Below, in pieces: positions 11,441 to 23,660 of a stretch of 64,000 nt of DNA; position 1 is the stretch's first letter, and each line of letters begins with the position of its first letter. The stretch spans positions 273-64,272 of the forward strand of contig JAKCWW010000178.1 of assembly GCA_026260175.1 (NCBI GenBank), read 5' to 3'. The notes beneath the pieces were generated by a model. The model was not told the origin of the DNA. It saw nothing but the letters and a program-made list of their open reading frames with translations, and did no database searches. The position numbers and the translations under genes were made by a program. The DNA is from Reticulitermes lucifugus. Lineage: Eukaryota > Arthropoda > Insecta > Blattodea > Rhinotermitidae.

Positions 11441-14098
11441 CAGCCAGCTAGTCATTCAGTGTCGAACAACAGGAAGTGGAATACAAATTTTTACCTCATC
11501 AGTGTCGCTCTTTTTCTGGGTGTTGAACGGAGGAGGGAAGGGGGTGCATTATCTCGGAAAGACGTAGGTTGATGAAGCAAGAGTGTGCCATATTATGACA
11601 GACAAATTAACCTTGAAAGTGGGTCGGACGGAACATGAAGCTTAGGCGAGGAGTCTCGGGCGCTGACCTAGCACAACCTGCAAGCTCTGCATCAGTGCTA
11701 AAGTGTTTGGAGAGTGGGGAGATGCGCTTAAGTTGGTGCTGCAGGCTGTGAAGCGACTGAGGGTGATGATCTATCAAGAACTTTGGATTGAGCATTCTTG
11801 CCGGTGAATTAAGCAGTAGAAGGCCTGATTATGTGCCCACGCTTAGTGAAAGGTACACATCGTCAGGTAATAGCGTTAAAGTAATTTGATCACTTGTGGA
11901 TCTTTTGAATTTACACCTTCACGTCTTTGGCTTCCAAATGTCTCCCCCCGTCCAAGGAATTGTAACTGGATTTAAGCAGAACATCATACAAGGAAATGTG
12001 TGTGCTCGCTCAAATTCTGTAACAGTTTGAATTACGACATGAAAGGAGTTTTGAAATAACCTGCTGTTGATTTGTACGTTATATATGTAAGTTTTCCATA
12101 TATGTATTCATATATATATCGTCCTAGAGAACTCCTTTATTTGGAATTTTGACATTTTCTGGAAAATACTGTTGTTAAACTTTTCTTCTAGAAATTCAGA
12201 GCGTAAAAATACATGCCAGACACACACTCTGAGGCATGTAATTTTATCATTTTCTTCTTTAAAGGTGCCAATGGATTTAAAAAATTATCATCAGCAAATT
12301 CCCTGTCTAATTCGTTTTTAAGTTTCTAATGAACATGTTCCCGCGTACCCTGTTATGAATATTATGTTCGTAGTCTTAGAAAATTCTTTGTTCTCTACAC
12401 CGGTGCATAAGGGTCTCAGGGTCTATTCTCTAACATTTTCTTTTCAATCGCATACAGAAATATGTTACGTTCTACATATTTCAGGGCTCTCTGTTGAGAT
12501 ATTGAAAGTTCAACTCAGAAACGTGTTTCGCCTCTACCATTCGGTCATTCGGCATGCGGTTTAGCATTATAAATAATAGCAAACTCATAATCCGAGACTC
12601 ATTTATCTCTGAACTTTTTCATTATGCCACTTTATTAAGACTTCTGATTATAATTCCTAACAAATCACACTTTTACTCTGCTCATATTTCTTCGCTTTAT
12701 CTCAGTATTCTGTTTGTTAACAATTAAAATCAATAGTTACAAGAAATTATATCAGCTGCAAAATTCCTAAATTAAATGACGTTGGTGTTCGCTCCATGCA
12801 CAAGAGCCTCCTTTGCGGCCAGGATTATGCAGATAGAAAGTATTATAAAACGGAAAATGAATGGTAAGTCACAATATGCTTTCCCTGCAACTTTATAAAA
12901 ACGGATAATTAATTCAAACTTTTAAGAAGCGACATACACAATATCTGATTTTATCGTACAACGTAACGCACTTCTTTTATACAAAACTATAGTCCGTAAT
13001 TTTCGTCTTAAAAATGCATCTCAATTCTAATAACGAAGTATAACATTGGAGATCGAAGTAACAAAACCTAAACTATCAGTTTGATTTATACAGCCAATGT
13101 GCATTTAATTACGCTAGGCTAATGTTATTTGTATGACTAGTAGCCTACGTCAACCCAAACAAAATGAAATAACACGGAGATGAGCTAATTTCATTTCTGA
13201 TGTTCAGCCATAAAGTCTGATTATAACCATAGTCTGTTACCTGCAAGATTTATGTCCTGTCGAGGGTATATTTACCGTGCTCCAGATCTGCTGTGTCAGC
13301 AATAACAAGTTGACTTTGCTACTGGTATGAATTGATGTTAGTTATACATGTTAAAATCTATCGTTGACATAAGAACTTCCTGTAATGTACACTTTACAGC
13401 TATTTCTTATACTCTTTCTTTATAACCGAATTAGAATTCTAACTCTGTCTGCTTAAAAATAAATTTCTAAAATGCACGACTGTCAGAAATATATTACAAT
13501 AAAATAAGTCTTCTCCTTTTATTCCGAATCATGGATAGGTGCGCAGTACAATCTGATATAATCACAAAAGAAGAATAAATAATATTGCACTGATTTTCTG
13601 GACTTCCTGTTTGGATATATGTGTGCCCCCTTCCGTCCTTCTTAGAAACAATTCGGAACGAATACTAATGTGTACGAACAAATTCTGTAAGGTTAAATTA
13701 TAAACACAAGGTGAACTATATGAATGTGTCTTCTGTTCGTTTTAATACGATTACAGCTTTCTGCTGATACTTATGTAGAATATTAGAGTGCTATGAAAAG
13801 AAAATTTGTATTTCGTGAAGAGAAGATGTCAGAATTTACTTATGTACCATCCGAAGCAGCGCAGTAAAAGGTTATTTCAGAAAAGAGTCTGGCTCGTGGT
13901 AAAGTTGTGAAATTTCTTGTATTATTTACAGCCTAAAAGACAATAATTATTTATTTACTGCAAACCATGCAGTCTTTTATATAACCTGAAACATGTTCAA
14001 GCATCAAAGAGGTATTAGAATCTTAACATACTTAAATTTGAATATTAGCAGTAATATCAAGTACATTACATATAAAATTTTCGTTACGTATTAGACGT
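11441..14098. other. No recognisable feature
   Basis: Short ORFs only (62-69 codons at 11607-11795 and 12355-12564). AT-rich with no repeat that I can place in a family. Confidence 0.4.
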
Positions 14099-14111
14099 AA
14101 GGTGTTTAATA

Positions 14112-14316
14112 GTGGACACTGTGGCACTGGCACAGGTTTTTCCCCGAGTACTTCGGTTTCCCCCTGTCAGTTTTACTCCATCGGTGCTCCATTACTAAGA
14201 AAAGTTAAAAAAGTAACTCACCATCTTTGTCTTCATCTTAAATCACAGGGATTCACAATAAGCCTTAAGGCTGCGGTACGTCGTTAGGTTCTGCTGCGGG
14301 GCTCCTCTCCAAAAGA
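14112..14316 (+). mobile_element. SINE family A, 5'-truncated, with target-site duplication
   Basis: The tRNA-like head is missing. The copy begins GTGGACACTGTGGCACTGGC and continues through the family body (GTTTTTCCCCGAGTACTTCGG, GGTGCTCCATTAC). It reaches the 3' end (ATAAGCCTTAAGGCTGCGG, CTGCTGCGGGGCTCCT). AAGGTGTTTAATA stands at 14099-14111 and again at 14317-14329, a perfect 13-base duplication. Truncation with a clean duplication shows insertion by target-primed reverse transcription that stopped early. Confidence 0.85.
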
Positions 14317-14484
14317 AAGGTGTTTAATATTAAATATAAACATGAATATGAGTCAAAAATATAAATATAACACTACGAGGGTACCTGGTACATAACGTTG
14401 GATTTTAAGATGTTTACAGGCATAATTAACTATCGTTCTGAAAGCAAGTAAATTATAAAAACACAAATATAATGTTGAATGAAT

Positions 14485-14890
14485 CACATAATTACAGTAT
14501 TAGGCGCTTTAGCAAAATTGCGAAAAGCGACTATTACCTTCGCCATATCTCTCCGTCCTTCTGAACTCGGTTCCAATTCGACGGCTTTTATGAAATTTAA
14601 TACCTCAAGATTATTCGAAAACCTGTCGCCAAATTCAAGTTTCATTAAAATCTGACAAGAATAACCGGTATTTGACATGAAGACCCCTGTACGTTTATGG
14701 TAATATCGCGCTGAATTTTTCTTAGAATGATAAATGCTTCAGACATAAATTGTGGAAAACATCGAAACAACCATTTTATATTTAGTAATTGCTTTCCAAA
14801 AGTCGTGTCGCTTAGGAGATGGTGTGGAAAAATATGGTAGAACCGACAGTCTACAGATGACAGTATAATACCGCGCATGCGCTTTTCATG
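14485..14890 (-). repeat. Repeat E, copy 1 (unnamed interspersed repeat, about 400 bp)
   Basis: The reverse complement matches 34.9-35.3 kb over its whole length and 32.0-32.45 kb more weakly. Shared blocks include CTACCATATTTTTCCACA, ATTCTAAGAAAA-TTCAGCG, CAGATTTTAATGAAACTTGA and a closing TTTCGCAATTTTG. No tRNA-like head, terminal inverted repeats or coding capacity was recognised. The frame QILMKLEFGDRF seen here is conserved as QILMKLEFSRQS in copy 3, which may mean decayed coding sequence or only shared ancestry. Confidence 0.7.
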
Positions 14891-16360
14891 CTGGGTGACT
14901 AAGGCTACAGAACCACACCCAGAATATGTAATACTTATTGCTTTTTTACTGTAACAGTGGTTACGCGAAGGCGCCTCAATGTTACGTTATACGCACATTG
15001 CCAATCTTGTTATAATTGGCGGAGTGTTTCAAACGATATTATTTTCTACTGGCGTGGCGTCAATGAAATGCCTCGTTCCTAACACATTTGGTAAAAAATA
15101 CCCTGTAAATATATATGCTTTAGTAATTTGTTTGTTTTTCTATCCATAATCATAACAAGCAAATAAATTGCGTCGGTTTGCTCGAGGCCCTCTCGACGTT
15201 GATATTTACGATTTGGTCCGGTGCTCTTGACATTCTCCTCTCCCTCTACGTCACCGAGCCCGGCGTTTTGGGAGATAGGGGTGCTAGAGTTGGCTTTAAT
15301 AGGCAATATCCTAGTGTTCATTTTATTACCGACATTCCATTAGTGGAAAGGGGTGGGTGATGTTTCGTTTCGATTATATTTCACAGTTTTCACCACGTTA
15401 ATACTGCTACTGTTACTGCTGGATGGGGTTGATGCTGCAGTGGAGTGGTGAAAAGAGAGGTTTCTCGTTCGATTGCAGTGTAATCGAACCCTTGCCATTA
15501 ATTTATTGATACGGCACATGTTTTGGTTTAATAATAAAAAGGCTACCTCACGTGACTACGGAGGAAGGGGCTGTGTACATGCCTATATTATAGGCACAGT
15601 TAATATTTTGATGAAATGATAAAGTATCGGTATTTTATAAACATGACGGGAATCTGAATCTAAGGATAGTCTTGTGGGTGGTATTCATGATGAAGTTTGA
15701 TTCTGTGGGGCAGAACTTTGAATTTAATTCAGACGAGTCGTGTTTGTGTGAATGTCTATGACTGTTAAAACATTGAAAGTGTATTGCACTTCAGTTCATT
15801 TCCTGTTCATTCAAGTGGTAATTCAACAGCCTAATGACCAACTACAAAATCAACACCAAGGCACAAAATAGCATTCATGCAAAACAAACGAATAACCCAG
15901 GAAACAAAACACGAGAATTATAATGCATATTGTTTAACTTATATATGTGACTTGAAGAGAAAATTGTGCATAATCGTGCATAATACATTCAAGAGACAAC
16001 GGCTTGTATAAATCTGATTTCGAGGAGTAATTTCTTTTCGAAAACTTATAAAATTCTCTACAAACCAAACTCGCAACTGATGTGCCTTCTAGCAGAAGAA
16101 TTGATTTTGCGTGAAAGGCAAACAAAATCAGTAATAAAATCTAAATTCCGAGTGGCAACACGATCACCTGTATTATCCAAAGACATAGGCAAAATTTTAA
16201 ACCATAATCAGATATCAATTTGATGCTTTCTGTCACTATCTTTTGCAGCTTTCCGAACTTTACCGCATCAGCATAACTGTAACGGCTGTAAAATAATTTA
16301 ACTTACAAGGAATGATATTATAGTAACTGGTAAACTAATTACCACGTTCAGGCATGTAAG
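14891..16360. other. No recognisable feature
   Basis: Short ORFs on both strands near 15079-15360 and 15934-16125 have no family features. Confidence 0.4.
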
Positions 16361-16412
16361 ATGTTAGATGTATTTTTTCAGTTGTGTTTTTCATCCTATA
16401 ATATTTGTCATA

Positions 16413-16679
16413 GCCGATCCCAGTGGCCGTGCGGTCTAAGGCGTGGGTCTTCGGCCGCTCGCTTACTAGGNNNNNNNNNNNNNNNNNNNNNNNNNNNNNN
16501 NNNNNNNNNNNNNNNNNNNNNNNNNNNNNNNNNNNNNNNNNNNNNNNNNNNNNNNNGCTGGTCCCTCGTCCAGAGGAGTCCTACCGACTGTGGTGTGTCT
16601 CAAATGTGTGTGATCATGAGACCTCGACGAAACAAGGAGGCCCAGGCCCATATAGGGCTGTAGAGCCGTAGGAAAAAAA
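16413..16679 (+). mobile_element. SINE family B with internal assembly gap and perfect target-site duplication
   Basis: It begins GCCGATCCCAGTGGCCGTGC and continues to GCTCGCTTACTAGG, where 86 Ns (16471-16556) replace the B box. It resumes at GCTGGTCCCTCGTCC and ends TAGAGCCGTAGG plus an A tail. AATATTTGTCATA lies at 16400-16412 and 16680-16692, a perfect 13-base duplication that indicates a fairly young insertion. ORFs drawn across the Ns are meaningless. Confidence 0.85.
16471..16556. other. Assembly gap, 86 Ns
   Basis: Run of N inside the SINE, starting directly after GCTTACTAGG. Confidence 1.
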
Positions 16680-16760
16680 AATATTTGTCATAATTTTTGA
16701 ATGTATTTTTGAGTTGTGTTTTTCACCCTATAATATTTATGTCATAATTTTTGCATTGAT

Positions 16761-18075
16761 ATTATAATTGTATACGTCATCCCTACAATATATAACATCC
16801 TATGTAACATATGTAGCAGTAAATATTAATTTCTGTGTTTGAAAACGTAATAAATGTTAGACTTCTGCCACTGAAACAAGTGTGTCCTACATTCTGTTTA
16901 CATTTGTGTTGTACCATTGCCTGGTGTTGCCTTGTCGAAGTGGTCAAGGTGTTTGTTTTGTTATTTGATTGGCTTGTGTTTCTTGTTCTTGCAATTGCTT
17001 ATTGTATGTTATCTTCGCACGTAAGCGTACATCGTCCATGTGTTTCTTTCCCTTCTCTTTTTGGGATTAATATTTTATAATGAGACGTTTCTTTTTCTAG
17101 TGATATTCGTTTAGATTTAAATTCATAAGTTTGGTGTGACTTTTTTAGTTAAAGTACACACGAAGCACATTTTAAAGCATGGGTAAGGTACATGTCACTT
17201 GGATTATTTGTGACATAGAACAATGCAGTACTGTCAAAAATATACATTCATGTTATGTTGATATATCGAGACAGTGATACAGAAGCGCTGTAGAACTGTG
17301 GCTGAATATTGAAATGTACTGCTTAACATATCAAAATTTCATTTGTTTTAATGAATAAAATATGTTGTGGAATCTTTATATATTCACGTATCAGATACAT
17401 GTTTTTTGTTAAACTACTACTAGAGCCACGATGTTATGTCAGGTTGTGTATGGATGCATAGATTAGTCCAAGCCCTGCGAAAATACATGCTGTTGTTTAG
17501 CCATGTATGCTACGTGCGGCCTGATGTCATGAAGTAATTCGGGCCACTAAATTCTTATTCCTTTCAGTAATGTATACTGTAAAGTTTCTGAAATTCATTG
17601 CGCGACACTGTTGTGTTTTACTCTAAAATACTTTAAATGCCGGAACTGCTCAGCTGGTCAAAATTTCTCTTTTTTATAGAGCCCAAATATTCCTTAATGT
17701 TTTTTTTACAATCCTCTCTGTCATTGCCCAGCTAAATCTTCATATACTTATAACTAAGTTCTCTCAGATCCAATTTTAGTATTTTCATTTCTTCTACACC
17801 TAGGAATCTGAAATGATTTTCCACCTTGAGGTTTACTAACCAGGAGCCTCTATGTATGCATTTCCCATCCTCCGTACCCGCTACATACCTTGACCAACCC
17901 TGTGTTCTGTGTTTAATCAGTACGGTAATATTACGCAAGGAGAAAAAATATTTACGCTCCTTCTTAATGCGATTTTCAGTTTTCGTTGTTAAGTTGAAAT
18001 ATTCTGAGTCCGCCGATATCCGAGGTCCTTCGCGATATTTCGTAACACATTACATTTCTTCCGGAATGTTACGCT
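16761..18075. other. No recognisable feature
   Basis: Short ORFs at 16835-17080 (hydrophobic, FVLLFDWLVFLVLAIAY) and 17732-17938 are not recognisable as genes. Confidence 0.4.
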
Positions 18076-18077
18076 CT

Positions 18078-18122
18078 GCCGGCTGGTGTTGCGAAAGGGC
18101 TTATTGCCTCCATCTTCAGAGT
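18078..18122 (-). ncRNA. Decayed hammerhead-like motif
   Basis: The minus strand has the core CTGAAGA (plus-strand 18113-18119), then T and GGAGGC, a loop, and GCCCTTTC. The expected GAAACGTC reads GCAACACC. The core is intact but the second conserved block is mutated, so activity is unlikely. Confidence 0.35.
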
Positions 18123-18175
18123 CAACCATTCCCTCTTCTTGAACTGCTTGATCCTAATGATAAATTTATTGTTTC

Positions 18176-18240
18176 TTCGGAACGCCGGTAAATATTTACC
18201 AGTCGACACGGCGTAATGTCTCAGTAAAATTGAATATTTA
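18176..18240 (+). repeat. Repeat D terminus with a 14-bp palindrome
   Basis: CGGAACGCCGGTAAATATTT runs into ACCAGTCGACACGGCGTAAT and GTCTCAGTAAAATTG. GGTAAATATTTACC at 18187-18200 is a perfect palindrome. It is the best-preserved copy of the block also seen at 8.75, 46.4 and 58.74 kb. Confidence 0.55.
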
Positions 18241-21200
18241 CTTTATATTGTTAACATCAGCTTTTGAGGCATAGGCCATACTGTTTAAGACCACTATCAG
18301 TTATTTACAGTGCACCCCAAGGAGATTATTCCTTCTAGGAATGCTATAGCTTCGTGTACGCAAGATTTCCTGGCTAATGACGAGTAGCTGCTACCCATCC
18401 TGAAAGCATTAGCACAGTTCACTCGCTCACAACATGCTGATCGAAATGCTTGGTGTTGCCAATCTGTGCATAATAGCAGAACTGTCTGTTGCTCCCAAAA
18501 ATAGCAGTCCTCTATTTCCTAATGTAGTAAACATTGCCCCCGCACCGGGCCAGGCACGCCTCAACGGGGATATCTACTTATCTGCTATCTATACTATATT
18601 CGACGTTACCGTCTGTATGTGGAGGCTTTCTTCTCCATGTGTAAAAGGGAAATACGCTATATTGTGGTTGACGATAAATCCATGTAACATGATTCCAAAC
18701 AGATTTTAACGCAGTCTATCCTATTTTCGCAATAAAATATCATTCGATAAAGAGCGTCAAAAATAATTAAATGTCTGACATTTTGAAGACTGCATCAGCT
18801 TGTGTCCGTCAACAAGGAACCCAGTCTTTGTTCCTTATTCATATCGTTGGTCACACCAGAGTTCTTAACTGCATTTATTTGTATCAAGGATTTTGAGTTT
18901 TTCTTTATCACCTGTTACAGATTACAGCAAATTTTTCGGGTTAACAGCCGCGTCAGGTGGTTAATGGTGAGTAAACCAACGCTTCAAGAACCGTCCCTGT
19001 TCTCGTCATCGGCGAGCTGTCATTTCCCCGATGACAGGGACAGAGATGCGGCTGCTACTCCGAGAAAGTTTTATTGAATTCAGTCGTCGTGAAAGCTTTA
19101 AATTATATATTTTACAGATTAGTCTGTCCGGTCACTTAAAATTTCTCAATTAGCTTTTGAAGCTGCAAGACTTTCATAAATTTGGCAGGAATTTTTGGAC
19201 AGAGAATCTAGCTATTGCAAATCGCCTCTGTCTGCCATGCCCCGATTGTTATTCGAACCCCCGCTGCCATGATCTATCGGCGCAAGAGAATTAGCTCCAT
19301 AACTACAAATTACTGTGATCAGTAACTTCATATTTTTTACCGGACAATTTATTTCGATTCAGCGTTAAGAAATTTGAAGCAAGTGTTACAAGGTTGGAAC
19401 ATAACCTTTCCTTTGTCATTGATTATTTAGTGACTCACAATTGAGCACAAACGTGAGGACGAGACGATGTTTGTTAATAATTAAACTATGGCCTGCTTTG
19501 CGGCCTACGCAGTATTCATGAATTTTCACGGAAGCAACGAAAATGCATCAGTGAAGATGGTTATTTTATTAGTCATTCAGCATTATTTAGCACTTACAGT
19601 CTGTGGAAAACACAGCTGTAAAATTGGTAATGGGAGAAGACTGGGAAACATATTGCAAAAAGTACCGAAATAGCCCTCGTGAAATGTCGCAAATTACCTC
19701 TCCTTCCCCTTTCGTTTCCCTCCCTCCGTCCCCGTCTCTACACATAATTCCGCCGCTCCGAATTTCCCTGAAATGCCTATAATTAAGGCGACTTGACGGA
19801 AGCTGTTTCATTCCTTCACCAAAGTGAATGCTAAATCCAAGTGATGACTGGCTAAATGGAAACTCATTGTTACACGTCTTTGTTCTCCTTTGTGATGAGA
19901 AAATTGCCTGTGGACTTCATCACATGTAAAATGCTTCCTAGCAAACACTCTTGCCAGGTACAATATAGTATGAAATACTAGTAACGCATTCTGTAGCAAT
20001 ATGAGATTCGTGAATAAAGAAAAATGGACTCTAATTTAGTAAAAAAGTCTTCACTTTTATTCGTTGAAATCGATGGAAATTTTTGTATCTCTGTGTCAAC
20101 CCCCCCCCCCTGCGCCGTATAGAAGTTAATATCAGCAGAACATTGTATGCAGGTTTTAAAGTAAACCATGATGAAAATATCATGTCAAGTGCTGAGTGCG
20201 ACTTTATCATACATCTTAAAACGTATGTTTTAAAAATACCAATACACCTGAAGGAATGTTTTAAGGAGATCAGCACTGGGACTGATGCACGTGGGCTATC
20301 CTTACGTTTGTAAGCCATTATGAATGTAAAGATAAAACTTCCGCCTTGATACACAGACAATATTTACACAACGGGAACTCTGATATTTAATCTCCTAACA
20401 GGTGGAGCAATGGAAATTATACAGATCCTAGTTTCAGAATTTCTTCTGTTTTAGGAAATGAGTGCAAGTGGGTAATTTGAAGGAAATTGAAATGAGAGAC
20501 GTCCCTTGGGAGGCCTATGTACAAGTGAGCGAATAACATTAGAACTGATTTTGAAGATCTTGAATTGGTTCATTTGCACCGGCTGCTTATATAAGGAATA
20601 TACATATCAATAAATAGAAAATAATATTTCATATATGTCCACATATAATTTATTTGTCACTCCAAAAGTTTGAGCCGTCGATTGACTGTCATGAGAGAGT
20701 TCTTATGAGGATTTCAGTGGAAATTACCTGACTTTTTCATTTTTTTGTATTTGAAATATTTCAATGTATAATGATCATTTGTCTAAACTTCATTCCCCCT
20801 ATTGCATATATAGTGTAATAAATGCCTTACATCTTTTGATCACACGTGTGAGAATGTTAAGGTTAAAACAAAAATTTGAAATATTTTTCCTATTGTCGCT
20901 ATTTTTTGCCAACGAACTTTGAAAATCATGTTAAATGATTAAAATATTTTAATATTGATTACTTTGTTGCGCTTACCGGATTCACATTTACACTGCAAGG
21001 TGCACACAGCCATCTACCTTCTCCTCGATAATACAGAAAACACCGACACTTTGCTGCATGCTGTTGGAAATAATTAGCACATCACATACTAATCCTCATA
21101 AAAAAGCACCGTGATTTAGTGCTAGACACCTTCAAGGTCCACATAGTTTCACTATGCATAGACAAGCTGTAATAACAGGATTTAATTAATAAGGCTAACA

Positions 21201-22599
21201 AACACGTAAGCGTTGTGGTATTAAATGGTAATACGTCTCAGTATGTATAAGAAAGGATCCAATTGAAATAATTTTAACCATACAAATTTCTAAAACTTTA
21301 CCGGAAAATAAAGGTGTAGAACGCTTTCATCCGGGGAAGACGTCTACTTCTGCACCGTTACCAAAGACCCTTTTTGCGCCAGTGTCGTTATTTCGGTGAG
21401 AAATTAAAGTTCAGTAACTTTCCACGAAATATAAAAATATTTCAACAACATTTGTGCTTGAATGTGATGAATATCTTTTTAGTTTACAGGATAAGAGACC
21501 TGACAAATGAAATATTTACTTTTACATATCCTCTGTATTGTACTCCATGTTTAGGAAGGTTTTGTTGTAGATATGCTGTTGAGGTTATAACATGTTGGGT
21601 ACTCCATTATGAAAAACGGTGTGCTTTGTCAGACGCGTGCGGTTATAAATATATTTGTAGTAAATTCTTTTTTATATATTTTATAAAATACTATGTAAAT
21701 TACATATAAAAGACATGTTTGAAGTTCACATTCACATAATAATCGTAATTACTAAACTTTCTATCACTTTTAAAGTGATTTGAATAACGTCTCTCATTCA
21801 CTAAGCTTTTTGGCTTGTTGAGTCATTGTGCATAATCAGTAATGCCGGATTTATTCTAAAGAACGTGACCAGTCAAATTGTACGCTTATTTTATATAGTC
21901 GTAGTTATAGTACATTCGGTTTCTTTCCGCATATGAAGCGGTGAATGTATGTGTGGTGATCATCGTAGCGTCCACACATTCTGCGTGAGATATTTAATAT
22001 AAAATCGGTGTAATTTTTTTAGTTTTTCAAGACACACCAAACAAATGCTGAATTGTAATGACTGCGTACCCTATATTAAATACTGCGTTAATATGAAAGC
22101 TGTGTGAAATGATAGGGCATAATAGTTGGCAGGATATTTCTAGTCTTTACTCTCATAAAACTTGTCCGTCAATCTCCGTTGACGAAAGTAGTTTACCATC
22201 CTGAGCGTAAATCTGAATTCAACCGTCATATATGAAAATTAAGTGTGGTTATTTTTATTAATATTCAATAAACACAACGGGATTTTTCTATTAAGTGGTT
22301 ATTGTTATTAAAATTAATAAGCCAATTAAAATTATTTAATAGAAATAGGCACGAGGGCGTGGAGTGGATTAACCTTTTAAAGGTTAGCGGTAAATTTACG
22401 TACACCAGGTTTAACATTCACAAATTCTACGTTCTGGCCACACACTCTATTTATGTGTTTTGTGTGGATTTCACAAAAGACGGCGATTATTTCCCTCTAC
22501 AGCATTAACTTATTGGTTTTTTTATAAGCGAGACAGAGTGTGTTTACTGTGCGGTACGAACTGGGTCCTGCTATAAAACAGATACGTTTCGTCTTTAAA
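18241..22599. other. No recognised gene; possible repeat scrap near 18.95-19.08 kb
   Basis: ORFs of 91-111 codons (18434-18709, 18802-19077, 21374-21709) have no recognisable domains. The stretch around 18950-19080 (LQEPSLFSSS..PDDRDRDAAATPRKFY on the plus strand) reminds me of mobile-element tails in related insects, but I cannot prove it. A poly-C run lies at 20100-20110. Confidence 0.35.
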
Positions 22600-22780
22600 G
22601 GGTTAATCTGGATCAGATTATGGACAGGTAGCGGGCTCTTGTGATTAAAAAACGAATTTTCGGTTTACATAAAAAGCGAGGAATTTCTTAACTCTGAGTA
22701 ACTACTAGCTTCTCAAGAAGCACTATGCTTTGTGGAGTTGATTCATTAGTTATCAATACCACTTAATAGTTTCCACAGCT
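22600..22780 (+). repeat. RTE-type LINE 3'-end fragment
   Basis: Codons read DYGQVAGSCD and NFRFT, then KARNFL, matching the DRDRWRALVNTVMNLRVP..GNFL ending of the family through substitutions. They are followed by GCTTCTCAAGAAGCACTATG and GTGGAGTTGATTCATTAGTT, the usual 3' terminus. It lies 150 bases upstream of a second, longer copy in the same orientation. Confidence 0.55.
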
Positions 22781-22934
22781 TAAAATGGGTTATATTTCGG
22801 CGTAGGAAAGTTTAAGAAAAACAGGAGGGTTTAACAGTGAATGAGGCACATCAACTTTGGTCGTCGCTGATGATTATATTTTACTGTCCGAAAGCATGCA
22901 TAGCATACTGTAAAGAAAAACACAGAAGCTTAGT

Positions 22935-23660
22935 TATACGCTAGTAAAGAGGTTGGTAAACAAATAAATGCTGAGAAAAATGAGTATATGTTTATGTCTT
23001 ATGAACAGAGGTAACGACAAAATCACAACCTAAAGATAGCCACTAAATTCTCCTAAAATAGAAAGGTTTGTATATTTAAGAATGACTCTAAGAAATCAAA
23101 GATGCATGCGTGAAGAAATTAAGAATAGCTTAAATTCACTGAATGCCTGCTGCCATTCTGTTCAGAAATACAAAAACATAGAGAACTATAAGCCTGCCTG
23201 TAGTTTCATGTAGATATGAAACTTGGTATCGCACATTACGGGTATAATATAGGCCGAGGCTTTTAGAGAATGACATGCTGAGGAATATTTAAGCTTATGA
23301 GGCGGAACGTAATAGGTAACTGGTGATAATTGTTAGTTAGAAGCTTCGTGATTGGCACTTCTCACCAAAAATTATTCGGGTAACCAAGTCGAGAGAAATA
23401 AGATGGGTGGGGAATGTGGCATGAGTAGGGAGAAGAGAAATGCATACAGAGTTTTCGTGGAGAAACACGAAGGAAAAAGACGACTTCGAAGACCAAAGCA
23501 TAAATGGGAGAATGATACTAAATGGACATTACAGGAGTAGAATGAGAGGGCGTTAACTGAATTAATCTGAATAAGGACAGTGAAATTTGGGCGCTTGTGA
23601 AGACGGTAATAAGCCTTCGCCTCAAGGACACAGCCCTCTTGTGTTTGTTAGGCGCTACAG
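22935..23660 (+). pseudogene. RTE-type LINE, longest fragment: RT C-terminal region to 3' end
   Basis: Blocks of the family follow in order. ASKEVGKQINAEKNEYMFMS stands near 22944-23003, then HNLKIATKF, NSLNACCHSVQ and REIRWVGN. MSREKRNAYRVFVEKHEGK, KWENDTKWTLQE and an equivalent of WALVKTVISLRL follow. Typical family blocks are VNAEKTKYMVMSRDQN, RWAGHVARM, RNAYRVLVGKPEGKRPL and RWEDNIKMDLRE. These belong to the region after the catalytic core of endonuclease-reverse transcriptase LINEs. Several stops and frame changes separate the blocks; only 23352-23540 is continuously open. The endonuclease and the catalytic YADD region are not present. Dead and 5'-truncated. Confidence 0.75.

Larger units (their letters stand above)
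16368..16760. repeat. Local tandem duplication (about 50-bp unit) split by a SINE
   Basis: The segment 16368-16412 (GTATTTTTTCAGTTGTGTTT, CCTATAATATTTGTCATA) is repeated just after the SINE at 16699-16747 (GTATTTTTGAGTTGTGTTT, CCTATAATATTTATGTCATA). A weaker third unit may follow at 16747-16800. The SINE landed at the junction between units, and its target-site duplication is part of the repeated sequence. Confidence 0.6.

Noticed and set aside
11261-11572. ORF with 13-residue repeats (FSHSMTPSNRYQI)
   Set aside because: The 39-bp minisatellite period is a multiple of three, which keeps the frame open by itself.
16361-16671. ORFs running through N blocks
   Set aside because: The frames exist only because Ns contain no stop codons; the flanking sequence is SINE.
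16835-17080. Hydrophobic ORF resembling a membrane segment
   Set aside because: T-rich DNA yields Phe/Leu/Val runs by chance; there is no start context or neighbouring exon.
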